A DNA stretch of 8,496 nucleotides from an uncultured Granulicatella sp. GTDB taxonomy: Bacteria; Bacillota; Bacilli; Lactobacillales; Aerococcaceae. Position 1 is the stretch's first letter. Each line of letters opens with the position of its first letter. Below, in pieces: positions 1 to 6,691 of the stretch. A program made the translations under genes and the position numbers. The stretch is from NCBI GenBank assembly GCA_900551535.1, contig URWJ01000058.1, forward strand, positions 1 to 8,496. The letters run 5' to 3'. The notes below the pieces were generated by a model, which did not search any database, was not told where the DNA came from, and saw only the letters and a program-made list of their open reading frames with translations.

Positions 1-7
1 TTTTCAT
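1..7 (-). CDS. Start of a divergent gene cut by the left edge
   Basis: On the minus strand an ATG at 7-5 is preceded by AAGGAG (complement of 18-23) with a spacing of 10 bases, a credible start signal for a gene running leftward out of the window. Only two codons and one extra base are visible, so the product cannot be guessed. It would diverge from the Nudix gene, sharing the intergenic stretch 8-161. That stretch also holds the 9-base palindrome TTGTCACAA (32-40), upstream of this start, which could be an operator but is too short to call. A weak minus-strand -10 (TAAAAT, complement of 45-50) lacks a convincing -35. Confidence 0.4.
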
Positions 8-99
8 TATGATTGTTCTCCTTAAAAGTTGTTGTCACAAGGTTATTTTACCATTTTTATTTTGTAGATGGAAGAAGTTCTATGAATGCGCTTGTCTGG

Positions 100-128
100 T
101 TGCTTTTTTTCAGCGTAAGTTCGATAAT
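100..128 (+). promoter_or_regulatory. Candidate promoter of the Nudix hydrolase gene
   Basis: TTGCTT at 100-105 (a 3/6 match to the -35 consensus) and GATAAT at 123-128 (5/6 match to -10) are separated by exactly 17 bases. Transcription would begin near 135, giving a leader of about 27 bases before the GTG start. The -35 is weak, so the assignment is inference from spacing and position. Confidence 0.45.
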
Positions 129-161
129 AATAAATGATAAATGTAGAAAGAGAGTTTGGTA

Positions 162-686
162 GTGAAGGAATTAGCATTAACATTAGAGGATACGCAGTGG
201 GAGAAGACGGAGATTACGCATGATCGTCACGTTGCCCGTGCAATCGTTGTGGACGAGGAAGGATTTTTCTACTTTGTTCGTGTAGTTAGAGACGATATCT
301 TCGGCAACGGTGCTTTTATTGAAACGGCTGGAGGCGGCGTGGAAGCAGGAGAGAGTCCTGAAGAGGCAATCCACCGGGAGCTAAAGGAAGAGCTTGGCGT
401 GAGCGTGGAAGTACTGTGCAAGATTGGCACGGTGAGCGACTACTACAATCAGATTCACCGCCATAATGTGAACCACTATTTCCTCTGCCTCGTGACAAAT
501 TTCGGGAAAACAGAGATGACTCCAAAAGAATTAGAGGAGTTTGAATTGTCGACGTTGAAACTCACATATGAAGAAGCCGCCAGAGAGTACAAGCAGTGCG
601 CTGCAAAACCATGGGGCGTTCTCCTAGCAAACCGCGAATTGCCTGTCTTGGAGTGGGCCAATCAGTGGCTTTTAAGCACAAAATAG
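162..686 (+). CDS. Nudix hydrolase
   Basis: A 174-residue Nudix hydrolase, a family that cleaves nucleoside diphosphates linked to another moiety and needs a divalent metal. The Nudix box is perfect: G-x5-E-x7-RELKEELGV, spanning about residues 58-80 of the product, with the metal-binding RELKEE helix complete. A GGG precedes it, as is common in ADP-sugar-type members, but nothing visible fixes the substrate; a cytosolic housecleaning or ADP-ribose-type pyrophosphatase role is possible. No signal peptide or membrane segment is seen. Start choice: the reading frame opens at TTG 156, but the Shine-Dalgarno-like AAAGAGAG (147-154) lies only 1 base from it and 7 bases from GTG 162, so GTG 162 is preferred. 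The gene stands alone between its own candidate promoter and a strong terminator. Confidence 0.93.
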   Translation: MKELALTLEDTQWEKTEITHDRHVARAIVVDEEGFFYFVRVVRDDIFGNGAFIETAGGGVEAGESPEEAIHRELKEELGVSVEVLCKIGTVSDYYNQIHRHNVNHYFLCLVTNFGKTEMTPKELEEFELSTLKLTYEEAAREYKQCAAKPWGVLLANRELPVLEWANQWLLSTK

Positions 687-706
687 AATAAAAATGAAGC
701 GTTCAG

Positions 707-745
707 GAACCGTAGATGAGAAAGTCGTCTACGGTTCATTTTTTT
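707..745 (+). terminator. Rho-independent terminator after the Nudix gene
   Basis: A perfect 10-bp stem, GAACCGTAGA (707-716) with TCTACGGTTC (728-737), encloses an 11-base loop and is followed by seven T residues (739-745). It starts 20 bases after the Nudix stop codon and isolates that gene from the downstream glycosidase. Confidence 0.93.
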
Positions 746-779
746 ACGAGTTTTTTCTTATATTCTTCACAATCGCAAC

Positions 780-808
780 TTGTAACTACCAGTTGGTTTT
801 GCTATATT
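780..808 (+). promoter_or_regulatory. Promoter of the GH84 surface enzyme (extended -10)
   Basis: TTGTAA at 780-785 (-35) and TATATT at 803-808 (-10) are 17 bases apart, and the -10 carries the upstream TG of an extended -10 element (TGC before TATATT). Transcription should start near 815, leaving a leader of about 90 bases before the ATG at 907. That leader contains the cre-like site and the inverted repeat annotated separately. Confidence 0.7.
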
Positions 809-851
809 TAAGGTGCATAAGAAGCGGTAAACAATAAGGTTAGGGATTGTT

Positions 852-890
852 TTTCGTTTTGTTGCAAACGCTTACTAAAATAAAACGAAA
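852..890 (+). repeat. Inverted repeat in the leader of the GH84 gene
   Basis: TTTCGTTTT (852-860) and AAAACGAAA (882-890) are perfect 9-bp inverted arms around a 21-base centre that contains the cre-like site. In the transcript this could fold into a moderate, AU-rich hairpin whose 3' arm covers the first three bases of the Shine-Dalgarno sequence AAAGGAAG (888-895). It has no T tract, so it is not a terminator. Folding and any effect on translation are inference. Confidence 0.5.
862..876 (+). promoter_or_regulatory. cre-like CcpA operator
   Basis: TGCAAACGCTTACT at 863-876 matches the catabolite responsive element pattern TGNAANCGNNNNCA at every fixed position except the last (T for A), and the preceding T fits the W of the extended consensus. 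It lies about 48-62 bases downstream of the predicted transcription start, where CcpA usually represses by road-block. This suggests the surface glycosidase is shut down when a preferred sugar is available. Match by eye; binding is inferred. Confidence 0.65.
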
Positions 891-906
891 GGAAGTCGAA
901 AATCTT

Positions 907-3900
907 ATGGGTAAGAGATTTTTTGATAAAAGATGTAAGTACAGTATTCGCAAGTTTTCGGTAGGAGTCGCTTCGGTTATGATTGGAGCAACTTTTTTTG
1001 CATCTCCGATTGCACTCGCAACGGAAGCCGAAACGCCGTCAGAAGGAAATGGGACCATTAGTGAGGCGCCGGCTCTGGATAAATTGCCAGACGATGTGTT
1101 AAAAGCCATCGAGAAGGCAGAAAAAGAAGCCGAAGCCAACAAGCCAGCTGAGGATGCAGCTACCTCGCATGAGGAAGCAAAGCCAACCGAAGCAGAAACG
1201 ACGACGGCAGCCACGGAAGTCAAACCGACTGAAGAAACCACTTCAACGGAAGCAACGACAACTGAGACGAATACAGCAACAGAAACAACGAAACCACGTG
1301 AAGTCAATGGGACGGTAGAAAAGTCCGACCAATACAAAGCGGATAAGCCGGCAACGAAAGAAGAAATCGATGCTGCGAAAAAAGAAGTGACGAAAAAAGA
1401 ATATACCGTATTCCCAACGCCACAAAAGGTAACTTATGGAGATAGCGTAACAGCTCTTGAGGGAACTGTGAACCTTGTCTTCAGCGATAGCCTTGATATT
1501 TATACACGGAATCGTGCCAAAGAAGTCCTTCAAGCGAACAACGTATCGTATACAACGAGCACGAAGGAAGCTGAAGGGGCAACGAATATTTTCCTTGGAG
1601 TACATGGGGAGTCTCCATTAGCGGAAAAAGAAGTGCAAGATATCTCGCCGGACTTATATAACAAAATCGACGCGTATGTGTTGCGCGTGAAAAACAATAA
1701 GATTTCAATCGTCGGAAAGGATACCGATGCGGTGTTCTTTGGCCTTACGACATTGAAACATATGCTGGGGGAATCACCAACTCCAGTTCTTCGTGATGTA
1801 ACAGTAGAAGATTACGCAGAAGTGAAGAACCGTGGCTTTATCGAAGGCTACTATGGCAATCCTTGGACGAAGCAAAATCGTGAAGATTTGATGCGTTATG
1901 GTGGCGAATTGAAATTAACACAATACTACTTTGCACCAAAAGACGATCCATACCACAATGCGAAATGGCGTGAACTGTATCCAGATGAAAAACTCGCTGA
2001 GATTCGTGATTTGGCGCGTGTCGGAAATGAAACGAAGACGCGTTATGTGTGGACCATCCACCCATTTATGCATAACAAGATGCGCTTTGATACAGATGCC
2101 TTATATAAACAAGATTTAGATGTCATTAAAGCAAAATTCACGCAATTACTCGATGCAGGTGTGCGTGAGTTTGGGGTGCTTGCCGATGATGCGGCATGGC
2201 CTGTGGGTGGCTACAACAGCTACAATCGTTTAATGCATGATTTAACAGACTGGTTAACGGAAAAACAAAAGACTTATAGCGGTCTTCGTAAAGATATGAT
2301 TTTCGTACCAGCGTGGTATATGGGACAAGGAACCGAAGACGAACTTCGCACGCTGAACGAACTCCTTCCAGAAACGGTTCATTTAACATTAACTGGGGGT
2401 AAAGTTTGGGGTGCTGTGGATCAAACCTTCCTTACAAACTTGAAACGGAATTTAACAGAAGGCGGCAAGAAGTACAATCCAATTCAATTCTGGATTAACT
2501 GGCCATGTAACGACAATACAAAACAACACTTAATTCTCGGTGGCGGTGAAAAATTCCTTCATCCAAATGTGGATTTATCACTGGCTCAAGGAATTATGCT
2601 CAACCCAATGCAACAATCCGAAGCGTCTAAAGTAGCGCTTTTTGATATGGCGCAATACGGTTGGAAGCAATGGCGTAGTGCTGAACAAGCTGAAGAAATT
2701 AACGACATGGCGTTTAACTATGTGGTGAACGGCAATTTCAAAGAAAGTGACGTCTCAAAAGCATTCCGTGAACTCGGGAAACATATGCGCAACCAAAACC
2801 GTCCTCCTCATGTGACAAAACTCGAAGAATCGATTGAACTCGCTCCAAAATTGACAGCCTTTTATAACAAACTCAAAGCAGGTCAAAACTTGGATGCGGA
2901 ACGTAAAGAATTGAAAGAAGTCTTCGCGAAATTGAAGGCCGACGCGATTCTCTTAAAAGAAAAAGGGGACAAGAAGCTCATTGAGCAAATCCACTATTGG
3001 TTAGATAACACCGTGGACCAAATGAATGCGTTGGAGGCTTTACTCACAGCGACAGAAGGGCTTGCGGAAAATAATAGTGCCAAAGTCTGGGATAACTATT
3101 ATGCTGGCTTGAAGCATTATGACCAATCCATCAGCTATGCCTTCTTCTATGTGGACCACTATGAACGTGCAGAATTTGGTGTACAACATATTCGTCCATT
3201 TATTAATAACTTGAAAGAATACTTGGCAACCCATATTCAAACGATGCTTCATCCTGATAAACTCGTGACAACCTTTATTACAAACCGTGCAGGAGCAGAA
3301 GGTGGACTCGAAGAAGTGACAGACGGTGATTTCGATACACATGTAATCGTGAAGACAACGACTGTTATCGAACGAGGCGACTATGTGGGCTTACGTTTCA
3401 ACAAACCGCTCAAGATTCATACGCTCGGATTTGCGACAGGAACGAAGACGGCTGATAACTACACATTCGGTAATGCTGTTGTGGAATATCAAAATGAGCA
3501 AGGTGATTGGGTAGCCATCACGACGCCAACGTACACTGGTCGCGAACGTACCCTTGAATTTAAAGACCTCGATATTACGGCCCAAGCAGTGCGCATGCGT
3601 GCGACAGCGAAGAAAGATAATGCATGGCTTGCAATGCGTGAAATTGCGGTAAATAGACCGCTTGAAATCGGTAGTAAGAAGGTTACAGGGAATATTACCT
3701 TAAGCTCCAATATCGTGTACAAATATGGAACAAGCGTCCTTCAAATGCAAGACGGCAAGGACGCTACAGAATCCATGATGGCGCATGTGAACCAAACGAA
3801 TGTCACTCCAGAAAATGCGTGGGTTCAAATGGACCTAGGCGGCACGAAGAAAGTGAAACATGTCCGCTTTGTTCAAGGGGAACGCGATAAATTAGCAGCC

Positions 3901-6000
3901 GGTGTCATCGAATACTCAACAGACGGTAAACAATGGACGACGCTTCAAACATTAGCTGGCGAACGTACGGCAGATATTCTCCAAGAATTTATGGCACAAT
4001 TCGTCCGTGTTCGTAACACGCAACTTCTCAGAAAATGGTGGAGAATTGGGGACTTCACGGTCGATGTGGATACTCCAAATACCGATTTAACGGTAACGAA
4101 TGTCGACAGTTTGAAGGAAACACCAGTCGTAGACAGTCGAGGTAGCTATGAAATGACCTTGCCACAAGGAACGACTCTCCCAGCAAATGGATATCTTGGA
4201 TTGAAACTAGACCGACTCCATGAAGCCAACTCTATTGCGCTTAAAGATGCAGGAGAAACAGGATTAACGCTTGAATATTCTGCAAACGAAGTGGAATGGA
4301 TGAGTGCCGACCAACTTCCTGAACATGCGTTGGTACGTTACGTTCGTATCGTGAATAAGACAGATATAGATCAAACGCTTCCTGCAGGAAAATTAGTCGT
4401 GAAGACGCAAGAAGTGGATCCAACCGAACTTCAATCAACAACAATGGACATTCACCAATACTATGGTGCGAATGACGTTCGTCGCACTCACAATTTAGGC
4501 CAATTATTCGATGGAGATTTCAATAACTTTGTCGAATTCTCTGATTACCAACATAAAGACGGAGAAATCGTGATGAAACTTGGCACAACTCGCCAAGTGA
4601 AGAAGATTCGCGCGTATATCCAAGATGCAGAACGCAACTATCTACGTGACGGTAAGATTCAAGTGAGTGAAGACGGAAAGAATTGGACGGATGTTGTGAC
4701 AGTCGGGGACGGCGTGGAAAATGAAATTCACGATGACTCATTAACAGACGGCTGGACTCATGATGCGTCAAACCCAGGCAACCGTTATATTGAAGGAACT
4801 CTTGAAACTCCAGTAACGGCGAAATTCATGCGCGTGCTCTTTACAGCAGAATACAATGCACGCTTTGTTGGATTTAGCGAAATCGTCATTAACGATGGAG
4901 AGTTTATCAACCCTGAAAATAATCCAACGGTGACAGGAACGGGCGCTGAAGATCATGATAACTTGAAGAAGAGTATGGCAGACGGTAATGTCTTAACAAG
5001 CTATGCGACGACGGAAAATAAAGGCGAGCTCGTATACCACTTGTCAGAAGACACTACGGCTAACCATGTTCGATTGATTGCAGATGTTCCAACGGGTACC
5101 ACCGTGAAAGTCAGTGTACGTACGCTAAACGAAGCCGGCGAATCAGTATGGAAGAACCTTGGTAAAGTGAAATCAAGCTTCCAAACATTCGCACTTCCAG
5201 GAGAAAATCCTCGTATCCTCGATGTGAAAGTCTCTTGGGACGGTGGGCCTGCAGAGTTCTACGAATTATCAACCTTCACCAAAGAAGTGACAGAAGATGA
5301 AATTCAACCAGAAGAACCTGAAAAACCAGCAACTCCATTAACGCCGATTGCGACAGACGTGGCTAAGCGTGTATTAGAAGATGCTACAACAGGTGTGAAA
5401 ATCGCAGGTAAGGTAGCGGACTTGGAACAAGTGGCGAATGTGGTGGTACAAAAGGTGCCAGACCAAACGCTTCAAGGAAAGAACTATGATGCCTACGATA
5501 TCCGCTTGTTGGATAAAGACGGCCATTCAGTTCAACCAAAAGCAGCCGTATTAGTGAGCTTGCCAGCAAAAGAAGGTGGAGAAGTCGATAAGGTGTACTA
5601 CATCACTCCTTCTAAGACACTAGAAAGTCTTCCATTTACACAAGAAGGAGGCAAAGTGGTCTTTGGAACGACTCACTTCAGTATTTACGCGGTCGTGTAT
5701 AAAGGAGAAGTTGCTACTGCGGAACCAACAACGCCAACGACTCCAGCTGCTACAGTAACGCCAGCAACTCCAAGTGCTCCAGCTAACCCAGCATCCTCAG
5801 TAGCTCTAGCCCCTGGAGAACAAGTGGCCGATGCCCAAGCAGGAGAAAAACCAATGGACAAACCAGCTCCAGCAGCTAATGTTGCCTCTAACGAACTTCC
5901 AGCAACAGGAACTGCAGATGCGAGTGCAGCTCTCTTTGTAGCAAGCCTCAGCCTCGCACTAGGCGCATTATTCCTCAAAAAAGGAAAAGAAGAAGCGTAA
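907..6000 (+). CDS. Wall-anchored GH84 beta-N-acetylglucosaminidase with multiple binding modules
   Basis: A 1697-residue surface enzyme. ATG 907 is chosen because AAAGGAAG (888-895) lies 11 bases upstream and a YSIRK signal peptide follows (YSIRK 12-16, hydrophobic core to about A38); the upstream TTG at 847 has no ribosome site. Order: acidic Thr/Glu-rich linker 39-165; GH20b-like alpha/beta domain 166-300; GH84 catalytic barrel about 309-590; helical region about 639-780; beta-sandwich modules, several resembling F5/8 type C/CBM32, at about 792-916, 928-1055, 1060-1170, 1179-1333 and 1339-1457; another beta domain 1481-1601; Pro/Ala-rich stalk; LPATGT 1664-1669, membrane segment 1675-1690 and basic tail. 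The residues known from clostridial NagJ are present: EGYYG 313-317, K345 in APKDDPYH, catalytic D427-D428, W529/N531/D536 and N566. It should remove terminal beta-GlcNAc, or O-GlcNAc from protein, by substrate-assisted catalysis outside the cell. Relatives are often mislabelled hyaluronidase. Family confidence is high; module limits are approximate. Confidence 0.95.
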   Translation: MGKRFFDKRCKYSIRKFSVGVASVMIGATFFASPIALATEAETPSEGNGTISEAPALDKLPDDVLKAIEKAEKEAEANKPAEDAATSHEEAKPTEAETTTAATEVKPTEETTSTEATTTETNTATETTKPREVNGTVEKSDQYKADKPATKEEIDAAKKEVTKKEYTVFPTPQKVTYGDSVTALEGTVNLVFSDSLDIYTRNRAKEVLQANNVSYTTSTKEAEGATNIFLGVHGESPLAEKEVQDISPDLYNKIDAYVLRVKNNKISIVGKDTDAVFFGLTTLKHMLGESPTPVLRDVTVEDYAEVKNRGFIEGYYGNPWTKQNREDLMRYGGELKLTQYYFAPKDDPYHNAKWRELYPDEKLAEIRDLARVGNETKTRYVWTIHPFMHNKMRFDTDALYKQDLDVIKAKFTQLLDAGVREFGVLADDAAWPVGGYNSYNRLMHDLTDWLTEKQKTYSGLRKDMIFVPAWYMGQGTEDELRTLNELLPETVHLTLTGGKVWGAVDQTFLTNLKRNLTEGGKKYNPIQFWINWPCNDNTKQHLILGGGEKFLHPNVDLSLAQGIMLNPMQQSEASKVALFDMAQYGWKQWRSAEQAEEINDMAFNYVVNGNFKESDVSKAFRELGKHMRNQNRPPHVTKLEESIELAPKLTAFYNKLKAGQNLDAERKELKEVFAKLKADAILLKEKGDKKLIEQIHYWLDNTVDQMNALEALLTATEGLAENNSAKVWDNYYAGLKHYDQSISYAFFYVDHYERAEFGVQHIRPFINNLKEYLATHIQTMLHPDKLVTTFITNRAGAEGGLEEVTDGDFDTHVIVKTTTVIERGDYVGLRFNKPLKIHTLGFATGTKTADNYTFGNAVVEYQNEQGDWVAITTPTYTGRERTLEFKDLDITAQAVRMRATAKKDNAWLAMREIAVNRPLEIGSKKVTGNITLSSNIVYKYGTSVLQMQDGKDATESMMAHVNQTNVTPENAWVQMDLGGTKKVKHVRFVQGERDKLAAGVIEYSTDGKQWTTLQTLAGERTADILQEFMAQFVRVRNTQLLRKWWRIGDFTVDVDTPNTDLTVTNVDSLKETPVVDSRGSYEMTLPQGTTLPANGYLGLKLDRLHEANSIALKDAGETGLTLEYSANEVEWMSADQLPEHALVRYVRIVNKTDIDQTLPAGKLVVKTQEVDPTELQSTTMDIHQYYGANDVRRTHNLGQLFDGDFNNFVEFSDYQHKDGEIVMKLGTTRQVKKIRAYIQDAERNYLRDGKIQVSEDGKNWTDVVTVGDGVENEIHDDSLTDGWTHDASNPGNRYIEGTLETPVTAKFMRVLFTAEYNARFVGFSEIVINDGEFINPENNPTVTGTGAEDHDNLKKSMADGNVLTSYATTENKGELVYHLSEDTTANHVRLIADVPTGTTVKVSVRTLNEAGESVWKNLGKVKSSFQTFALPGENPRILDVKVSWDGGPAEFYELSTFTKEVTEDEIQPEEPEKPATPLTPIATDVAKRVLEDATTGVKIAGKVADLEQVANVVVQKVPDQTLQGKNYDAYDIRLLDKDGHSVQPKAAVLVSLPAKEGGEVDKVYYITPSKTLESLPFTQEGGKVVFGTTHFSIYAVVYKGEVATAEPTTPTTPAATVTPATPSAPANPASSVALAPGEQVADAQAGEKPMDKPAPAANVASNELPATGTADASAALFVASLSLALGALFLKKGKEEA

Positions 6001-6020
6001 TCGAAACTAGACAAAGCTTC

Positions 6021-6056
6021 AAAGACCTGGCAGAAATGCCAGGTCTTTCTATTTTT
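6021..6056 (+). terminator. Terminator of the GH84 gene (twin copy A)
   Basis: A perfect 12-bp stem, AAAGACCTGGCA (6021-6032) with TGCCAGGTCTTT (6037-6048), closes a GAAA tetraloop and is followed by CTA and five T residues (6052-6056). It begins 20 bases after the stop codon. A 27-base core (6022-6048) recurs with one mismatch at 6522-6548. Confidence 0.93.
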
Positions 6057-6083
6057 GTAAAAAACCTCATTGAGAAAAAGTAG

Positions 6084-6098
6084 CGTAATTAAATTACG
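6084..6098. repeat. 15-base palindrome upstream of the antitoxin promoter
   Basis: CGTAATT (6084-6090) and AATTACG (6092-6098) form perfect 7-bp arms around a single A. It lies about 36 bases upstream of the -10 of the toxin-antitoxin promoter and could be an additional binding site for the autoregulator, or chance in AT-rich DNA. It does not share the arm sequence of the inverted repeat at 6121-6145 beyond the AATTA core. Confidence 0.35.
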
Positions 6099-6120
6099 AG
6101 AGGAGGATAAGTGAAATTGT

Positions 6121-6145
6121 GACTAAATTATGTTATAATTAAGTC
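6121..6145 (+). promoter_or_regulatory. Promoter with overlapping operator of the toxin-antitoxin locus
   Basis: TGTTATAAT at 6131-6139 is a perfect extended -10 element. There is no good -35 at 17 bases (GTGAAA at 6111-6116), which is tolerable with an extended -10. The -10 lies inside an inverted repeat with 11-base arms and one mismatched pair, GACTAAATTAT (6121-6131) and ATAATTAAGTC (6135-6145), separated by 3 bases. An operator covering the -10 is the usual arrangement for autorepression by Phd/YefM-type antitoxins. The promoter is well supported; operator function is inferred. Confidence 0.7.
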
Positions 6146-6168
6146 GCAAAATAAAAGGAGGAATGAAT

Positions 6169-6426
6169 ATGAAAATTATTCCGATGAGAGATTTAAAAAA
6201 CACAGTAGAAGTAGAAAGACAATGTAAAGAAGAAAAAGGACCTATTTTTGTGACTAAAAATGGGTATGGGAGATTAGTCGTGATGGATATCGAATATTAT
6301 GAAAGCACGATTCAAAAAATGGAAGAAGCTCGCTTACTGATTGAAGCACTTGAAGACGTTGAAGAAGGTCGCGTGCTAGATGGGAAAGAGGCTCTTCTAA
6401 AATTGAGGGAGAAGTATGGAATATGA
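6169..6426 (+). CDS. Phd/YefM-type antitoxin
   Basis: An 85-residue protein beginning MKIIPMRDLKN, with the typical N-terminal pattern of the Phd/YefM fold (xIxPxxDL+N), then a PIFVTKNGYGRLVVM strand-turn-strand that matches the family's ITKNGxxxxVLM-like core, and a charged helical C-terminus of the kind that wraps around the toxin. The N-terminal domain in this family dimerises and binds the operator; the C-terminal helix neutralises a ParE/RelE-type toxin. Start choice: AAAGGAGG (6154-6161) lies 1 base before ATG 6163 but 7 bases before ATG 6169, so the second ATG is preferred. The last codons overlap the ATG of the toxin remnant by 11 bases, the usual sign of translational coupling. The antitoxin is intact although its partner is not. 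Confidence 0.88.
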   Translation: MKIIPMRDLKNTVEVERQCKEEKGPIFVTKNGYGRLVVMDIEYYESTIQKMEEARLLIEALEDVEEGRVLDGKEALLKLREKYGI

Positions 6427-6521
6427 GTTTGAACTGACCGAAAAAGCGAATAATGATATTGAAGAATCTAGTTAATGCTCCTAGTATAGAAAATCATAGG
6501 CGTGAATTAGGACTGACATAG
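6416..6521 (+). pseudogene. Truncated ParE/RelE-like toxin
   Basis: An ATG at 6416, overlapping the antitoxin stop region in another frame, opens MEYEFELTEKANNDIEESS and then hits TAA at 6473-6475. The start resembles the first strand and helix of ParE/RelE-superfamily toxins (a -Y-x-h-x-hTxKAxxDIEEI pattern), which normally run to about 90-105 residues. Immediately after, in the +1 frame from 6474, the DNA reads NAPSIENHRRELGLT before TAG at 6519-6521; this is reminiscent of the middle of ParE proteins (NPxIGRxRxELG). That would fit an internal deletion with frameshift plus loss of the C-terminal half, but the second fragment is too short to be sure. The remnant lacks the catalytic and DNA-gyrase or ribosome-facing residues, so it should be inactive. 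Confidence 0.6.
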
Positions 6522-6550
6522 AAGACCTGGCAGAAATGTCAGGTCTTTTT
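6522..6550 (+). terminator. Terminator of the toxin-antitoxin locus (twin copy B)
   Basis: The stem AAGACCTGGCA (6522-6532) with TGTCAGGTCTT (6537-6547), GAAA tetraloop, contains one G-U pair and runs directly into a T tract (6546-6550). Its 27-base core is identical to that at 6022-6048 except for T in place of C at 6539, and sits exactly 500 bases further on. It terminates the toxin-antitoxin transcript and isolates the nuclease gene. Confidence 0.88.
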
Positions 6551-6614
6551 CTGTTAGCAAAATATCCTATACGGTTTTTTCACCCGAAAGGACGAAAAAT
6601 AAATAAAAACCCTA

Positions 6615-6643
6615 TTGTATTCAGGATGTAGGAGGTCTATACT
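6615..6643 (+). promoter_or_regulatory. Promoter of the nuclease lipoprotein gene
   Basis: TTGTAT (6615-6620) and TATACT (6638-6643) are separated by exactly 17 bases and lie about 50 bases upstream of the GTG start. Both hexamers are good sigma-A matches. The rest of 6551-6614 is AT-rich and shows no gene. Confidence 0.75.
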
Positions 6644-6647
6644 AAAT

Positions 6648-6680
6648 CTAGTTAGTGTGTTTTTTAACAAAGTAAACTAG
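6648..6680 (+). repeat. Short inverted repeat in the nuclease leader
   Basis: CTAGTT (6648-6653) and AACTAG (6675-6680) form 6-bp arms, the second reaching the first two bases of the Shine-Dalgarno AGGGGGA (6679-6685). It starts roughly at the predicted transcription start. The stem is weak and may be chance; a role in limiting translation is only a possibility. Confidence 0.25.
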
Positions 6681-6691
6681 GGGGAATTAGC

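Noticed and set aside
32..40. Palindrome TTGTCACAA in the divergent intergenic region
   Set aside because: Nine bases in AT-rich DNA is easily chance, and no second copy or matching regulator is seen in the window.
847..906. In-frame TTG-started extension adding 20 residues before the YSIRK signal peptide
   Set aside because: No ribosome site precedes the TTG, the extension runs through the cre site and the Shine-Dalgarno, and ATG 907 begins a textbook YSIRK signal peptide.
1190..1300. Possible tandem DNA repeat in the Thr/Glu-rich linker
   Set aside because: Acg/aca/gaa codons recur, but I see no fixed repeat unit; it is low-complexity composition.
840..1337. Minus-strand open frame rich in Ser, Val and Ala (165 codons)
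   Set aside because: It is the mirror of the Thr/Glu/Ala-rich linker of the GH84 protein; low-complexity coding DNA keeps the opposite frame open. No ribosome site or family resemblance.
907..6000. Annotation as a true hyaluronidase
   Set aside because: The catalytic domain shows GH84 hallmarks (EGYYG, KDDPYH, Asp-Asp pair), not those of polysaccharide lyase family 8 hyaluronate lyases; GH84 enzymes act as exo-N-acetylglucosaminidases.
5685..6014. Minus-strand open frame rich in Ala, Ser and Val opposite the end of the GH84 gene
   Set aside because: Shadow of the Pro/Ala-rich stalk and sorting signal on the plus strand, and it runs across the terminator-side end of the real gene.
6098..6122. 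Strong GAGGAGG Shine-Dalgarno-like sequence followed by GTG at 6111
   Set aside because: The frame is GTG AAA TTG TGA, only three codons, and it lies upstream of the predicted transcription start of the antitoxin. Probably chance or a trace of an older gene.
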